From contig NZ_SZTO01000002.1 in NCBI RefSeq assembly GCF_013369385.1, positions 186,001 to 250,000 of the forward strand: DNA of 64,000 nt, given 5' to 3'. The DNA comes from Vibrio sp. 05-20-BW147. Lineage in GTDB: Bacteria; Pseudomonadota; Gammaproteobacteria; Enterobacterales; Vibrionaceae. The translations under genes were made by a program, and so were the position numbers. Below the pieces are notes generated by a model. The model had not been told where the DNA came from. It worked only from the letters and a program-made list of their open reading frames with translations, and made no database searches. Position 1 is the stretch's first letter; each line of letters begins with the position of its first letter. Shown here in pieces: positions 26,701 to 35,725 of the stretch.

Positions 26701-26882
26701 TTCGCCCAGTCTGTATGGCGGCGATCACCACGATTCTGGGCATGGTGCCTCTGTTACCCGACATTTTCTTTAAACCGATGGCAGTCACCATCATGTTTGG
26801 TCTGGGTTTTGCGACAATCCTGACACTGATTGTCGTGCCAGTGTTGTATCGTCTCTTCCACAAAGTGGCGGTGCCGAAATAA
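23775..26882 (+). CDS. RND-family efflux pump, inner-membrane subunit
   Basis: A 1035-aa proton-driven RND transporter of the AcrB/MexB superfamily (HAE-like branch). It has the expected twelve membrane segments in two blocks, each preceded by a large periplasmic porter domain; GMLVDNAIVVVE in the first block carries the proton-relay aspartate. No outer-membrane TolC partner gene is in the operon, so it probably uses a chromosomal TolC. Vibrio genomes have several Vex/Vme pumps; I could not tell which this is, so the substrates (drugs, bile, fatty acids) remain unknown. A nine-G run at 26365-26373 lies in the coding frame. Confidence 0.9.
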   Translation: MSDKPVVSPQSDDEVTGVAAYFIRNRVISWMISLIFLIGGVAAFFGLGRLEDPAFTIKDAMVVTSYPGATPQQVEEEVTYPLEKAIQQLTYVDEVNSISSRGLSQITVTMKNNYGPDDLPQIWDELRRKVNDLKGQLPPGVNDPQVIDDFGDVYGILLAVTGDGYSYKELLDYVDYLRRELELVDGVSKVSVTGQQQEQVFIEISMKRLSSLGISPNTVFNLLSTQNVVSDAGAIRIGDEYIRIHPTGEFQNVDQLGDLIITESGAQGLIYLRDVADIKRGYVEVPNNIINFNGKLALNVGVSFAQGVNVVEVGKSFDRRLAELKYQQPVGIDISEIYSQPKEVDKSVSGFVVSLGQAVAIVIIVLLFFMGLRSGLLIGLILLLTVLGTFIFMQYFKIDLQRISLGALVIALGMLVDNAIVVVEGILIGTQKGRTRLQAATDIVTQTKWPLLGATVIAVTAFAPIGLSEDATGEYCGTLFTVLLISLMLSWFTAISLTPFFADIFFKGQKVNVSESGEEVDPYNGMIFVVYKNFLEFCMKRAWLTMIVLVLGLGVSLYGFTLVKQAFFPSSTTPMFQADIWLPEGTDIRATNTKLKALESWLAEQDNVEHITTTAGKGLQRFMLTYAPEKSYAAYGEITTRVTSYEALDPLMAKFRQHVKENFPEINYKLKQIELGPGGGAKIEARIIGSDPTVLRSIAAQVMDIMYADAGATNVRHDWRERTKVLEPQFNESQARRYGITKSDVDDFLAMSFSGMAIGIYRDGTTLMPIVARLPDEERVDIRNIEGMKIWSPALSEFIPLQQVTLGYELLWEDPIIVRKNRKRVLTVMADPDILGEETASTLQKRLMPQIEAIQLPPGYSLEWGGEYESSRDAQASLFTTMPMGYLFMFLITVFLFNSVKEPLIVWLTVPLAVIGVTTGLLALNTPFGFMALLGFLSLSGMLLKNGIVLLDQIEIEMKSGKDPYVAVVDAALSRVRPVCMAAITTILGMVPLLPDIFFKPMAVTIMFGLGFATILTLIVVPVLYRLFHKVAVPK

Positions 26883-26902
26883 GTAATCGGCCTAGGAATC
26901 TA

Positions 26903-26931
26903 AACGCCTTCACCTTGTGAGGGCGTTTTTA
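26903..26931 (+). terminator. Terminator of the RND operon
   Basis: AAACGCC pairs with GGCGTTT, with TCAC/GTGA inside, followed by TTT. Confidence 0.85.
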
Positions 26932-26942
26932 TAAGGAGTTAG

Positions 26943-27512
26943 ATGATGGCAGAACAAAAAACATGTGCGTGGGCGATGAATCACCCTTTAGAACGTGAAT
27001 ATCATGATTCGGAATGGGGTAAGCCTGTTTACGACGACACCATACTTTTTGAGTTCATGACGCTCGAAGGTGCACAGGCAGGATTGAGTTGGATTACGAT
27101 TCTGAAAAAGCGTCAAGGTTATCGAGAGGCATTTGAAGGCTATGACCTCAAACGACTCGCGCAACAGGGAGAGCAAAGGGTTGAGGAGGTCATCGCTCAG
27201 TACGATGTGGTGAAACATCGTGGGAAAATTGCGTCGGTGTTTAGTAATGCACGCGCTGCATTGGCGCTTCAAGAAGAGTTTGGTTCACTGTCTAACGCTT
27301 TGTGGTCGTTTGTCGACCATCAGCCGATTGTTAACCAATGGCAATCGATGGATGAAGTGCCCGCGGTCACGGAGCAATCCAAGGCGCTCAGTAAGTTTCT
27401 TAAAAAGCGTGGCTTCAAGTTTGTTGGAGAAACCATTTGCTATGCCTTCATGCAGGCAGTCGGGATGGTCGATGACCATTTAATTGATTGCCCCTGTAAA
27501 GCACACCGATAA
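26943..27512 (+). CDS. tag: DNA-3-methyladenine glycosylase I
   Basis: Removes 3-methyladenine from alkylated DNA as the first step of base excision repair. The 189-aa protein has the family pattern CAWAMNHPLEREYHDSEWG at the N-terminus, GLSWITILKKR in the helix-hairpin-helix part, and the C-terminal zinc-binding residues in HLIDCPCKAH. Length matches E. coli Tag (187). The start is one of two adjacent ATGs (26943 or 26946), behind AAGGAG. Confidence 0.93.
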   Translation: MMAEQKTCAWAMNHPLEREYHDSEWGKPVYDDTILFEFMTLEGAQAGLSWITILKKRQGYREAFEGYDLKRLAQQGEQRVEEVIAQYDVVKHRGKIASVFSNARAALALQEEFGSLSNALWSFVDHQPIVNQWQSMDEVPAVTEQSKALSKFLKKRGFKFVGETICYAFMQAVGMVDDHLIDCPCKAHR

Positions 27513-27545
27513 AAAACAACCCCGCAGAGATGAGGGGCTGTTTGA
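27513..27545 (-). terminator. Terminator of metC
   Basis: On the minus strand CAGCCCC pairs with GGGGTTG around a short loop and is followed by six Ts. On the plus strand only TTT follows, so it mainly serves metC, though it may also stop tag transcripts. Confidence 0.7.
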
Positions 27546-27586
27546 TGTACATCAGCGGGTGGGTCGCCTGATGAGGTAAACCGCCG

Positions 27587-28795
27587 TTAGCTGAGAGAGG
27601 TTTCTCTTTCAAGAATCAATGCGTTATAACGTTCAAACCCCGCTTCGAGATCGGCAATTAGGTCTTCGACATTTTCTAAACCAATATGCAGGCGGATCAA
27701 GGTACCTTCAAAGTTCGGATTGGCGACAGTACGTAAGCTTGAGAAACTCTTTGGTTCATTGGCTAAAATTAAGCTTTCAAATCCACCCCACGAATAGCCC
27801 ATGCTGAAGTGTTTCATTCCATCGAGCAGCGCTGTGGTTGCGCGAGGGTATGAGGTCTTCAATACAAAAGAAAACAGGCCATTACCGCCAGTGAAATCAC
27901 GGTTAAAAAACTCGTGACCAGGGCAGCTCTCCAATGCTGGGTGGCGAACATGGTCCACTTCTGGTCGGGTTGCGAGCCATTGCGCTACTTTTAGGCTGGC
28001 TTGTTCGTGTTGACGCAAACGTACATCAATCGTTCTCAGACCACGCAGACCAAGGTAGGCGTCATCCGGTGAGACGCACTGTCCCATCAAATAACTTTGC
28101 TCACGCAACTGATCCCAATAGGGCTCGCTTGCGACAGCGGTTCCCAGCATCACATCCGAATGGCCAACAATGTACTTCGTTGCTGCTTGAATCGAGATGT
28201 CTACACCATGCTCGAAAGGTGAGAAGTTGACACCTGCTCCCCACGTGTTATCCAGCATCACGATGATAGCGTGCTCATGCGCAATACGTGCGAGAGTTGG
28301 GACATCTTGCACTTCCATGGTAATAGAGCCGGGAGATTCCAAAAACAGCACTTTGGTATTGGGTTTAATGAGCTCACGAATGCCTTCTCCAACCATCGGA
28401 TCGTAATAGGTGGTTTCTACCCCCATTTTTTTCATGATCTTATCGCAGAAATCGCGAGTCGGTTCGTAGCAGGTATCGACCATCAGAATATGATCGCCGG
28501 TTTCGACGAAGGAAAGAATCGCGTTGGAAATGGCGGCGGTGCCACATGGGTAAAGTGCGCAACCGGCACCGCCCTCAATCTGTGTCATCGCTTCTTGAAA
28601 GGCGAAGTGGGTATGAGTGCCACGACGGCCGTAAAAAAGTGTTTTGTTGGCTCGATTGACGGTCGCGTGGTGTTTGTCTGCCACTGTGTCAAAAACCACC
28701 GTCGACGCACGTTGAATTGGCGGGTTTACCACGCCATTTGTCCATTTTTTATCGCGTCCAGCGGTGACCAGCTTGGTTTGTTTGCCTTCCGACAT
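27587..28795 (-). CDS. metC: Cystathionine beta-lyase
   Basis: A PLP enzyme of 402 aa that splits cystathionine to homocysteine, ammonia and pyruvate in methionine synthesis. It shows the Cys/Met-metabolism fold: [16 protein letters not shown] near the N-terminus, the PLP lysine in [11 protein letters not shown] (Lys about 207) and the C-terminal [12 protein letters not shown] set the start at the ATG at 28795, behind AAGGAA and at the family N-terminus ([14 protein letters not shown]); the in-frame extension to 28885 is not conserved-looking and would overlap the cls terminator region. It is convergent with tag. Confidence 0.9.
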   Translation of the reverse strand: MSEGKQTKLVTAGRDKKWTNGVVNPPIQRASTVVFDTVADKHHATVNRANKTLFYGRRGTHTHFAFQEAMTQIEGGAGCALYPCGTAAISNAILSFVETGDHILMVDTCYEPTRDFCDKIMKKMGVETTYYDPMVGEGIRELIKPNTKVLFLESPGSITMEVQDVPTLARIAHEHAIIVMLDNTWGAGVNFSPFEHGVDISIQAATKYIVGHSDVMLGTAVASEPYWDQLREQSYLMGQCVSPDDAYLGLRGLRTIDVRLRQHEQASLKVAQWLATRPEVDHVRHPALESCPGHEFFNRDFTGGNGLFSFVLKTSYPRATTALLDGMKHFSMGYSWGGFESLILANEPKSFSSLRTVANPNFEGTLIRLHIGLENVEDLIADLEAGFERYNALILERETSLS

Positions 28796-28870
28796 GTTAA
28801 TTCCTTGTCTATGAGAGAATGCCCTATTTAAAACATGGAGCGTATAGGCTTGGCAAGGGTTGCAAAGCAA

Positions 28871-28896
28871 AAACATCCCCGACAAGGGGATGTTTT
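28871..28896 (-). terminator. Terminator of cls
   Basis: AACATCCCC and GGGGATGTT form a strong stem around a 4-5 base loop; on the minus strand TTTTT follows. It lies 24 bases past the cls stop. Confidence 0.88.
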
Positions 28897-28919
28897 CAAG
28901 TTGTCACTGTGGGTGAGTT

Positions 28920-30374
28920 TCACAGCAAAGGATTAAAGAGGTAGTAGAGTCGCTCAAAAAAGCGCGAGTAAAGTGAGCGTTTGTCCCAATCACTCGGGAT
29001 CACCGAGTGAGACTGAGATTTATAGTTTTGTTGTAATTGGTGCATTTGCTGGGTGAAATGCTCATCGTCCACCGCCAGTGTGACTTCAAAATTAAGCCAC
29101 AAACTGCGCATGTCGATGTTGACCGTCCCAACGAGACAAAACTCTTGGTCTATCACAACTGACTTGGTGTGCAGCAGCCCACCGTAAAATTCGAAGATCT
29201 TCACACCCGCTTCCATAAGCTCGCTGTAAAAGGAGCGAGAAGCCCATTGCACCATGAGGGAGTCATTTTTGTGTGGAATGATCAGTTGCACATCAATACC
29301 ACGCTGTGCGGTCATTTTTAATGTGTCGAGCAAATTGATGCTTGGCACAAAGTAAGGTGTGGTAATCGTGACTGAGTGGTTCGCTTGGTTGATGGCGAGA
29401 ATCAACACTTGAGAAATCAAGTTCTCTGGCATGCCTGGGCCCGATGGAACCACTTGAATGGGGTTTTGGTATTGTGTTGAGTCTAACGGGCATTCAGGCA
29501 GTCTGGGTAATTGGCGATGTCCAGTTTCTACTTCCCAATCCCAGCAATGAATGGCGGAAAGAACGTTCACCGTTGGGCCTGTCAAACGCACCATGATATC
29601 CACCCATTGCCCAACGCCGCTGCTTTGTTTGAAGTAGGCAGGGTCGACCAAATTCATTGACCCGGTGTAGGCAATCTCATCGTCGATAACGATGATTTTT
29701 CGGTGTTGCCTCAGATCAAGACGACGCAAGAATATACGCCACGGGCTCACTTCTAATGCTTGTACCACGTGAACACCTGCACTCACCATCATCTGATGCC
29801 AATGGCTGCGGAAAAATCGCGGGCTCCCCGCAGAATCCAGTAGTAGTTTGACATCCACACCTCGTTTGGCGGCTTGGATAAGCGCTGAAGCAACAGAGTC
29901 CGCTAAGCCTCCGGGATGCCAGATGTAAAACACCATGCGAATGGAGTTTTGTGCGTTTTCAATATCACGAATTATAGAGCGAAGAATTTCTTCAGGCGAA
30001 CGTTGCAAAGAGAGCGTGTTGCCACTGAGTGCAGGCAAACCTAGTCGAGTATTGCACAGTTCGTCAATACGATAGATGTGTCGTCCCATCGACTCTGGCG
30101 TGTGAGCTTGACAATCATTTAGCTGAGAAAACCAGGTTGCGAAGGGCGAGAACATCGATTTTGCACGTTCAGCACGCGTTCTACCCAGATTTAGCTCGCC
30201 AAATAAGAAATAACAAGCGACCCCTAAGACCGGAAGAATATAGATGATCATCAGCCATGCGAGCGAAACGCTCACGGCGCGACGTTTTAATACCACTCGG
30301 AACGTCACACCAGCAATTAACACCCAGTAAAGGCCGAACCCCGCAAGAGTGAGGAAATGGTAGAACTTATCCAT
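28920..30374 (-). CDS. clsA: Cardiolipin synthase A
   Basis: Joins two phosphatidylglycerol molecules into cardiolipin at the inner membrane. The 484-aa protein has two N-terminal membrane segments (FGLYWVLIAG and LAWLMIIYILPVLG), then two phospholipase-D motifs: HRKIIVIDDEIAYTGSMN and HTKSVVIDQEFCLVGTVN, each with the HxK(x4)D signature. It aligns with E. coli ClsA (486 aa) throughout, including the ending YYLFNPLL. I chose the ATG at 30374; the frame is open to 30401. It is a single transcript. Confidence 0.92.
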   Translation of the reverse strand: MDKFYHFLTLAGFGLYWVLIAGVTFRVVLKRRAVSVSLAWLMIIYILPVLGVACYFLFGELNLGRTRAERAKSMFSPFATWFSQLNDCQAHTPESMGRHIYRIDELCNTRLGLPALSGNTLSLQRSPEEILRSIIRDIENAQNSIRMVFYIWHPGGLADSVASALIQAAKRGVDVKLLLDSAGSPRFFRSHWHQMMVSAGVHVVQALEVSPWRIFLRRLDLRQHRKIIVIDDEIAYTGSMNLVDPAYFKQSSGVGQWVDIMVRLTGPTVNVLSAIHCWDWEVETGHRQLPRLPECPLDSTQYQNPIQVVPSGPGMPENLISQVLILAINQANHSVTITTPYFVPSINLLDTLKMTAQRGIDVQLIIPHKNDSLMVQWASRSFYSELMEAGVKIFEFYGGLLHTKSVVIDQEFCLVGTVNIDMRSLWLNFEVTLAVDDEHFTQQMHQLQQNYKSQSHSVIPSDWDKRSLYSRFFERLYYLFNPLL

Positions 30375-30721
30375 CACAATCCCATAAAAACCATCAGACA
30401 ATTCAGATAGTAAGCTGAAACAGCAAAATTAGGAATAGCTCACGTCATAGCGAACGATGTTCATATAGGTGTTAGTTGTAAATATTTTGTAAAATTTAGC
30501 TTGAAGGGGAGTTGTTGGTGAAAAAATCAGCACTTAATCGCGTTAATTAAATGTTATGCGGAAAAATAGACTGTTCGGGCTTCCAATTTTATTCTTAAAC
30601 TGTTTTACTTGCTAGTGAGATGACGTCAAGCAAACATAGTTTGCGTGTAAAAAATTTTGTACATAATCAATTTCGACGTTCATCTAAGATGCAAACACAA
30701 CATTTTATTTGGAGATAGAGC
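30375..30721. other. Divergent intergenic region between clsA and an NSS transporter
   Basis: About 345 AT-rich bases with no gene, where the promoters of both genes must lie. One feature stands out: GCAAAC (30630-30635) and GTTTGC (30639-30644) form a small perfect palindrome around ATA, about 80 bases before the transporter start, a possible operator. Confidence 0.5.
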
Positions 30722-32155
30722 GTGGATACGAGTAATAAAAGTGCAGCGCCACGTGACACGTGGGGGTCTAAGCTAGGCTTCGTAATGGCAGCCGCAGGTT
30801 CTGCGGTCGGTTTAGGCAATATATGGAAATTCCCTTACACAGCAGGTGAGAGCGGCGGTGGTGCGTTCGTTGCAATCTACCTATTTTTTGTAATTTTTAT
30901 CGGCTTTAGCGTAATGCTCACTGAGTTTGCGATTGGTCGTAAGACAGGTCTTTCTGCGGTTGGCGCATTTAAATCAACGGATCGTCGTTGGACGTTCACA
31001 GGCGTATTGGGTGTATTCAGTGGTCTATTGATCATGGGTTTCTACCCAGTGGTTGGTGGCTGGGCACTGGCTTATATTTTCAAAGTCGGTGGTGGTCTTT
31101 TAAGCACCCCTGAAAACATTGGCTCAAGCTTTGGAGCATTTATTTCTGATCCAGTTCAACCGCTGATGTGGATGGGCATTTACCTAGTGCTTAACGTCTT
31201 GATTGTTATGCGTGGTGTTTCAGGCGGTATCGAGAAAGCGGGCAAGGTCTTAATGCCACTGCTATTTATCATCCTCATCATCGTATCGGTGAAAGGTTTG
31301 ATGTTGCCAGGCGCGATGGCAGGTCTTGAGTTCCTGTTTATGCCGGACTTCTCGAAAGTGAACAGTAACGTTGTCCTTGCAGCACTGGGTCAGGCGTTCT
31401 TCTCACTGAGCTTAGGTATGGGTTGTATGATGACTTACGGCTCTTACTTGAAGAAGAAAGAAAACCTTGTACAAACCACAGGCATGGTAACGGCTATGGA
31501 TACGGGCGTTGCTATCCTAGCGGGTATTGCAATGTTCCCAGCGATGTTTGCTTTTGGCATGGAGCCAGCAGCAGGCCCTGGCTTGGTATTCGTTGTTGTC
31601 CCTCAGTTGTTCTCTGAAATGGGTGGTGTCATTGGCCTAGTTCTAGCACTTCTGTTCTTTATCGGTTTGACTGTAGCAGCACTGACTTCTTCCGTTTCGC
31701 TTCTAGAAGTGGTGGTTTCTTACCTCATCGATGAGAAAGGCATGAAGCGTTCAACAGCGGTTGTATCGTCAAGTGTTGTGATGGCCTCTTTGTGTGTCTT
31801 TGCTTCACTATCACTAGGTGGTGTAGGTCCAAAACTATTTGATACTGGTGCATTTGATATCTTCGACTTGCTAACCGATAAGATCTTCCTTGCGGTGGGT
31901 GGTATGTTGGTGTGTATTTTCGCAGGCTGGCGTTTAAGTCGCGAAGAGCTTGAAAAAGAAGTAACCAACAATGGTGAAGTCTCCTTCCCTCTATTTGGTG
32001 TTTGGTACAACTTAGTCAAATACATCATTCCAGTGGCAATCGCGATTGTTGCGGTAATGGGGATTAAGTCCGGTTTTGAAAGCGGTAAAGGTGAAATTAT
32101 GGTGTTAGGTATTTCTATCTTTGTCTTTGCTGGATTGCTCTCCAAGAAGCTGTAA
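30722..32155 (+). CDS. Sodium-dependent transporter, NSS (SNF) family
   Basis: A 477-aa membrane protein of the neurotransmitter:sodium symporter family, with eleven or twelve hydrophobic segments. The N-terminal WGSKLGFVMAAAGSAVGLGNIWKFPY carries the sodium-site glycine/asparagine cluster of the LeuT fold. Likely substrate is an amino acid or related compound; bacterial members include tryptophan, leucine/alanine and tyrosine carriers. The start is GTG at 30722 behind GGAGATAGAGC. It is monocistronic with a strong terminator. Confidence 0.88.
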   Translation: MDTSNKSAAPRDTWGSKLGFVMAAAGSAVGLGNIWKFPYTAGESGGGAFVAIYLFFVIFIGFSVMLTEFAIGRKTGLSAVGAFKSTDRRWTFTGVLGVFSGLLIMGFYPVVGGWALAYIFKVGGGLLSTPENIGSSFGAFISDPVQPLMWMGIYLVLNVLIVMRGVSGGIEKAGKVLMPLLFIILIIVSVKGLMLPGAMAGLEFLFMPDFSKVNSNVVLAALGQAFFSLSLGMGCMMTYGSYLKKKENLVQTTGMVTAMDTGVAILAGIAMFPAMFAFGMEPAAGPGLVFVVVPQLFSEMGGVIGLVLALLFFIGLTVAALTSSVSLLEVVVSYLIDEKGMKRSTAVVSSSVVMASLCVFASLSLGGVGPKLFDTGAFDIFDLLTDKIFLAVGGMLVCIFAGWRLSREELEKEVTNNGEVSFPLFGVWYNLVKYIIPVAIAIVAVMGIKSGFESGKGEIMVLGISIFVFAGLLSKKL

Positions 32156-32176
32156 AGCAACTGCGTCAACTTGTAA

Positions 32177-32204
32177 AACCTCCCTTGCGGGAGGTTTTTT
32201 TTTT
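32177..32204 (+). terminator. Terminator of the NSS transporter gene
   Basis: AACCTCCC pairs with GGGAGGTT around TTGC, followed by eight more Ts. Confidence 0.95.
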
Positions 32205-32281
32205 GCGATGCATAATGCTCAATTTATTGACAACATGGTCGATACTGTTGTTAAGAGAACAACTACGTAAGGACGTACAAA

Positions 32282-33895
32282 GTGAAGATGTCAGTAAGAA
32301 AAAAATTATACGCTGGCTTTGGCAGTGTATTGGCCATTATGCTCGTGATGGTGACGACGATTTGGATAGAAGTGACTCAGTCTCATCAGATTGCCAATGA
32401 AGTACAAAATGATGATGTTCCCGAGGTGATCACTTATTTAATCATGATTGATGAAGCCGGGGATGTTTACCGTGGAGCGCTCGGAACCGTAACCGGTGTT
32501 CAAGGGGCTCAAGAGGATTATTTTGCAAACAAGCAAGAGTTTGCTGAGGTGGTTGCTCAAGCGAAAAAGTTTGAGTCTTCAGGCACAGCCGATTTTAGGG
32601 AAGTAGAGAAAATTGCAGCGCTCATGGCGCAGTTTACTCAGCAGTTTGAATCGCAAATCCTTCCAACACTGGGTAGTGATACGGACAATGATAGTTTGCA
32701 GAGATTGCGCTCGCTCTATCAGAGCAACCTAGTTCCGATAGAAGATATGCTTGATAGGGTTTCAGAAAAAGAGCTCGCTGGCGCTGATGTCGCCATGGAG
32801 GAACTATCAAGTTCATTGGGGAACATCGAACGCACCATCATGATACTCACCGCGATTGGTATCGTCCTTACGTGTACCATTGCTTATCTGCTTTCGAATT
32901 CGATTACCGTCCGTTTGAGTAAGCTAGATGAAGTGGCTCAACGTGTTGCTGGTGGCGATCTCACCGCAGAAGATATTGAAGATCGTTCAGGCGATGAGTT
33001 GGCTAACCTCGCCGCGTCCGTCAATAAAATGCAGCATTCGCTTGTGAGTCTCATTGGCTCAATCTCTTCGGTCACCCGTGAAGTGCAAGTGGTGACTGGC
33101 GATCTCAATAATGTGAGCCGAGACATTGTTCAGGGCGCATCCGCGCAAGCTGACAAAGCGAATTTGATTGCCACCGCGGCCGAAGAGCTTAGCCTCACCA
33201 TCTCTGAAGTCGCGCAACAAGGCACCTCAACGTTTGAGGAAGCCAAACGTTCAGAGTCTTCAGCCGAAGAAGGGCGAAAAGTGATCGTCGATATGGTGGC
33301 GAGCATTCAGCAAGTCTCTCAGCAAATGAGTGATATGTCGGTGCAAATGAACGCACTAGGAACACATAGCGAACAAATTGGTAGCGTGATTAAGGTGATT
33401 GAAGATATTGCAGCGCAAACCAACCTACTGGCGTTGAATGCGGCGATTGAAGCGGCCCGCGCTGGTGAGTTTGGCCGTGGTTTTGCGGTGGTAGCAGATG
33501 AGGTTAGAGCGTTAGCTGAAAGAACCACCAAAGCGACCAAGGAAGTCGCAGATATTATTCAAGCCATTCAATCAGGGACGCATGATGCGGTGACTTACAC
33601 TCAAGACAACTGCCGTTTGGTTGAAATTGGTGTTGAGCAAAGCCAAGGTGCAGTCGCGTCACTGGAGGCGATCGTGGCTGGAGCGGCGAACGTGCAAAGC
33701 ATGGTGAATTCAATCGCGACCGCCGCAGAGGAACAGACCGCCGTGACCAAAGAAATCGCCTCTGACATCACGGCCATCAGTGACATCTCAGAGCAATCTC
33801 TTGCACTTGCCAATCGCAGCTCAGCCAGCGTGGCTGGGCTGGGAAGCAAAGTGGCACAGCTTGAACAGTTGATTGGTAAGTTCCGTATCGCGTAA
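32282..33895 (+). CDS. Methyl-accepting chemotaxis protein
   Basis: A 537-aa chemoreceptor. Membrane segment one (about residues 11-31), a helical periplasmic ligand domain of about 150 residues, segment two (about 182-202), a HAMP domain ([19 protein letters not shown]), and a long signalling coiled coil with the hairpin tip [20 protein letters not shown] that contacts CheA/CheW. The ligand is unknown. The start is GTG 32282 behind TAAGGA; ATG 32288 is also in frame but sits further from the ribosome site. No CheB/CheR-tether motif (NWETF) is seen at the C-terminus. Confidence 0.92.
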   Translation: MKMSVRKKLYAGFGSVLAIMLVMVTTIWIEVTQSHQIANEVQNDDVPEVITYLIMIDEAGDVYRGALGTVTGVQGAQEDYFANKQEFAEVVAQAKKFESSGTADFREVEKIAALMAQFTQQFESQILPTLGSDTDNDSLQRLRSLYQSNLVPIEDMLDRVSEKELAGADVAMEELSSSLGNIERTIMILTAIGIVLTCTIAYLLSNSITVRLSKLDEVAQRVAGGDLTAEDIEDRSGDELANLAASVNKMQHSLVSLIGSISSVTREVQVVTGDLNNVSRDIVQGASAQADKANLIATAAEELSLTISEVAQQGTSTFEEAKRSESSAEEGRKVIVDMVASIQQVSQQMSDMSVQMNALGTHSEQIGSVIKVIEDIAAQTNLLALNAAIEAARAGEFGRGFAVVADEVRALAERTTKATKEVADIIQAIQSGTHDAVTYTQDNCRLVEIGVEQSQGAVASLEAIVAGAANVQSMVNSIATAAEEQTAVTKEIASDITAISDISEQSLALANRSSASVAGLGSKVAQLEQLIGKFRIA

Positions 33896-34008
33896 CACCG
33901 ACGCACTCTGGCTCTTTGGCTGGTATTCATGGTGATAAAGGGTATACTTCGCCCTTATTCTTGAAACCAGCCATTGACGCTTCATTGGGCTTAAACGCTT
34001 TTTACGCC

Positions 34009-34704
34009 ATGTTTGACATACTCTTCACCCATCCCGATTTTTTAATCATCAACAAATACCCGCATGTTTCGGTACATAAGGACGATGGCGACACCATGTT
34101 GCTCCAAGAAGTCGCGAAAGTGAGTGGAGATGAGCAGCTTTACCTCATTCATCGTTTGGACAAAATGACTTCTGGTATTTTGCTGCTGGGAAGAAACAGC
34201 ACGGCGGCCAGCGCGCTGTCACAACGCTTTGCGCAACGAGAGGTGGAGAAGTTCTATCTCGCCATTGGTGCGAAGAAGCCAAAGAAAAAACAAGGTACCG
34301 TTATTGGCGATATGGAACGCTCACGACGGGCCAGCTGGAAGCTGGTCAACAGTAAGCAAAATCCCGCCATCACGCAGTTCTTTTCCCTTGCCGGAGAACC
34401 GGGAGAACGTGCCTTTCTGTGTAAACCCTACACGGGCAAAACCCACCAGATCCGCGTGGCGTTAAAATCGGTAGGCTCAAGCATTATTGGCGATCCCATC
34501 TACAATGCGGGCAGCGATTCCGATCGTGGTTACTTGCACGCGTTTTGTCTTGGTTTCCAATACCAAGGTGAGCAATACCACTTCGTGTGCGACCCGAGAA
34601 ATCAACCCGCCTTGGGTGAGAAATGGAACAGCGAGGCGCTTAACCAGGCGATTGAACAATGGTTAACACCTTGGCAACTCAACTGGCCAACCATCAATAA
34701 ATAA
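34009..34704 (+). CDS. RluA-family RNA pseudouridine synthase
   Basis: A 231-aa protein with the RluA motif HRLDKMTSG (catalytic Asp about 51), followed by KPYTGKTHQIR and the core GDPIYN. No S4 domain is present, as in the small RluA-type enzymes acting on rRNA or tRNA. The ATG at 34009 opens directly into the catalytic domain (MFDILFTHPDFLIINK); the in-frame extension to 33916 adds residues that run into the chemoreceptor end. Substrate RNA is unknown. The next gene begins 20 bases downstream and is an RNA methyltransferase, so the two may act together on RNA. Confidence 0.82.
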   Translation: MFDILFTHPDFLIINKYPHVSVHKDDGDTMLLQEVAKVSGDEQLYLIHRLDKMTSGILLLGRNSTAASALSQRFAQREVEKFYLAIGAKKPKKKQGTVIGDMERSRRASWKLVNSKQNPAITQFFSLAGEPGERAFLCKPYTGKTHQIRVALKSVGSSIIGDPIYNAGSDSDRGYLHAFCLGFQYQGEQYHFVCDPRNQPALGEKWNSEALNQAIEQWLTPWQLNWPTINK

Positions 34705-34724
34705 ACGAATGAGTAGAGACAGAG

Positions 34725-35657
34725 ATGCAAGCATCACACCTAACGACATTTTTCCAGCATGTCGAATCGCAGTTACAGCAAGCTCCCGATGAGATTCGCC
34801 GTCTTTTTCATGGGCGTGGCCGACGTTTTGAAGGGCTAGAACAAATTACCTGTGATTGGCTGCACGGCCAGTTGATCGTCAATCTCTTCAAACAAGTGGA
34901 TGAGGCGTTCTTGCAATGCCTCAGAGAAGGTTTGTTAGCCCTAACGCACACACCATTGTGGCAAGAGAAGCTTGGTCGTTGCGTGGTGATTCAGCACCGC
35001 TATGCCGATGGTGATCCAGCCGAAGTGTTGGTTGGCGAGTTGGAAGCACGTCCTGTGGTTGTCGAAAGTGGCCTGAAATATCAATTAGATATTGGCCGAA
35101 ATCAGAACTTTGGTCTCTTTTTGGATATGCGCTATGGTCGCGATTGGGTACGCGAAAATGCCAAACACAAAAATGTACTCAACTTGTTTGCCTACACCTG
35201 TGGTTTCTCTGTTGCGGCGATCGCGGGTGGAGCGGACAAAGTGGTGAACGTCGATATGGCCAAATCGTCATTGTCGAAAGGGCGTGACAACCACAAGTTA
35301 AATGAGCACAACATCAATCAGGTAAGCTTCTTGGGATACGACATCTTTAAATCTTGGGGAAAAATCAAAAAAGCGGGCCCTTATGATTTGGTGATTATTG
35401 ATCCGCCGTCGTTTCAAAAGGGCAGTTTTGCACTAACCAAGGATTACCAGAAGATTCTTCGCCGTCTGCCAGAGTTATTGACAGAACAAGGTGAGGTGTT
35501 GGCATGCGTTAACTCTCCCGCAGTGAGCAGTGATTTCTTGATTGAAAGCATGAAAGAAGAAGCGCCTCAGTTGACCTTCCGTGAGCGTTTGGACAATCCC
35601 CCTGAGTTTATGGATATCGACAGTGAAGCCGCGCTGAAAGTGCTGCGCTTCAATTAA
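34725..35657 (+). CDS. Class I SAM-dependent methyltransferase, RlmI/RlmK-like
   Basis: A 310-aa methyltransferase: motif I is VLNLFAYTCGFSVAAIAGG, an acidic residue at VNVDMAKSS binds SAM, and motif IV reads DPPSFQKG, as in RlmI/RlmK-type RNA (cytosine or guanine) methyltransferases. No PUA domain precedes it, unlike RlmI. Probably modifies rRNA with its upstream pseudouridine synthase neighbour. Target base unknown. Confidence 0.75.
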   Translation: MQASHLTTFFQHVESQLQQAPDEIRRLFHGRGRRFEGLEQITCDWLHGQLIVNLFKQVDEAFLQCLREGLLALTHTPLWQEKLGRCVVIQHRYADGDPAEVLVGELEARPVVVESGLKYQLDIGRNQNFGLFLDMRYGRDWVRENAKHKNVLNLFAYTCGFSVAAIAGGADKVVNVDMAKSSLSKGRDNHKLNEHNINQVSFLGYDIFKSWGKIKKAGPYDLVIIDPPSFQKGSFALTKDYQKILRRLPELLTEQGEVLACVNSPAVSSDFLIESMKEEAPQLTFRERLDNPPEFMDIDSEAALKVLRFN

Positions 35658-35677
35658 CAGCGTATCCACCGCACGTG

Positions 35678-35708
35678 AAAACGCCCTCAATCGTGAGGGC
35701 GTTTGTTT
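35678..35708. terminator. Bidirectional terminator between the methyltransferase gene and hcr
   Basis: AAACGCCCTCA and TGAGGGCGTTT form perfect 11-bp arms around ATCG. T-rich sequence follows on both strands. Confidence 0.92.
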
Positions 35709-35725
35709 ATCAAATGCATAGCTTG

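Noticed and set aside
28271..28831. 186-aa frame antisense to metC
   Set aside because: Shadow of metC; no ribosome site or recognisable domain.
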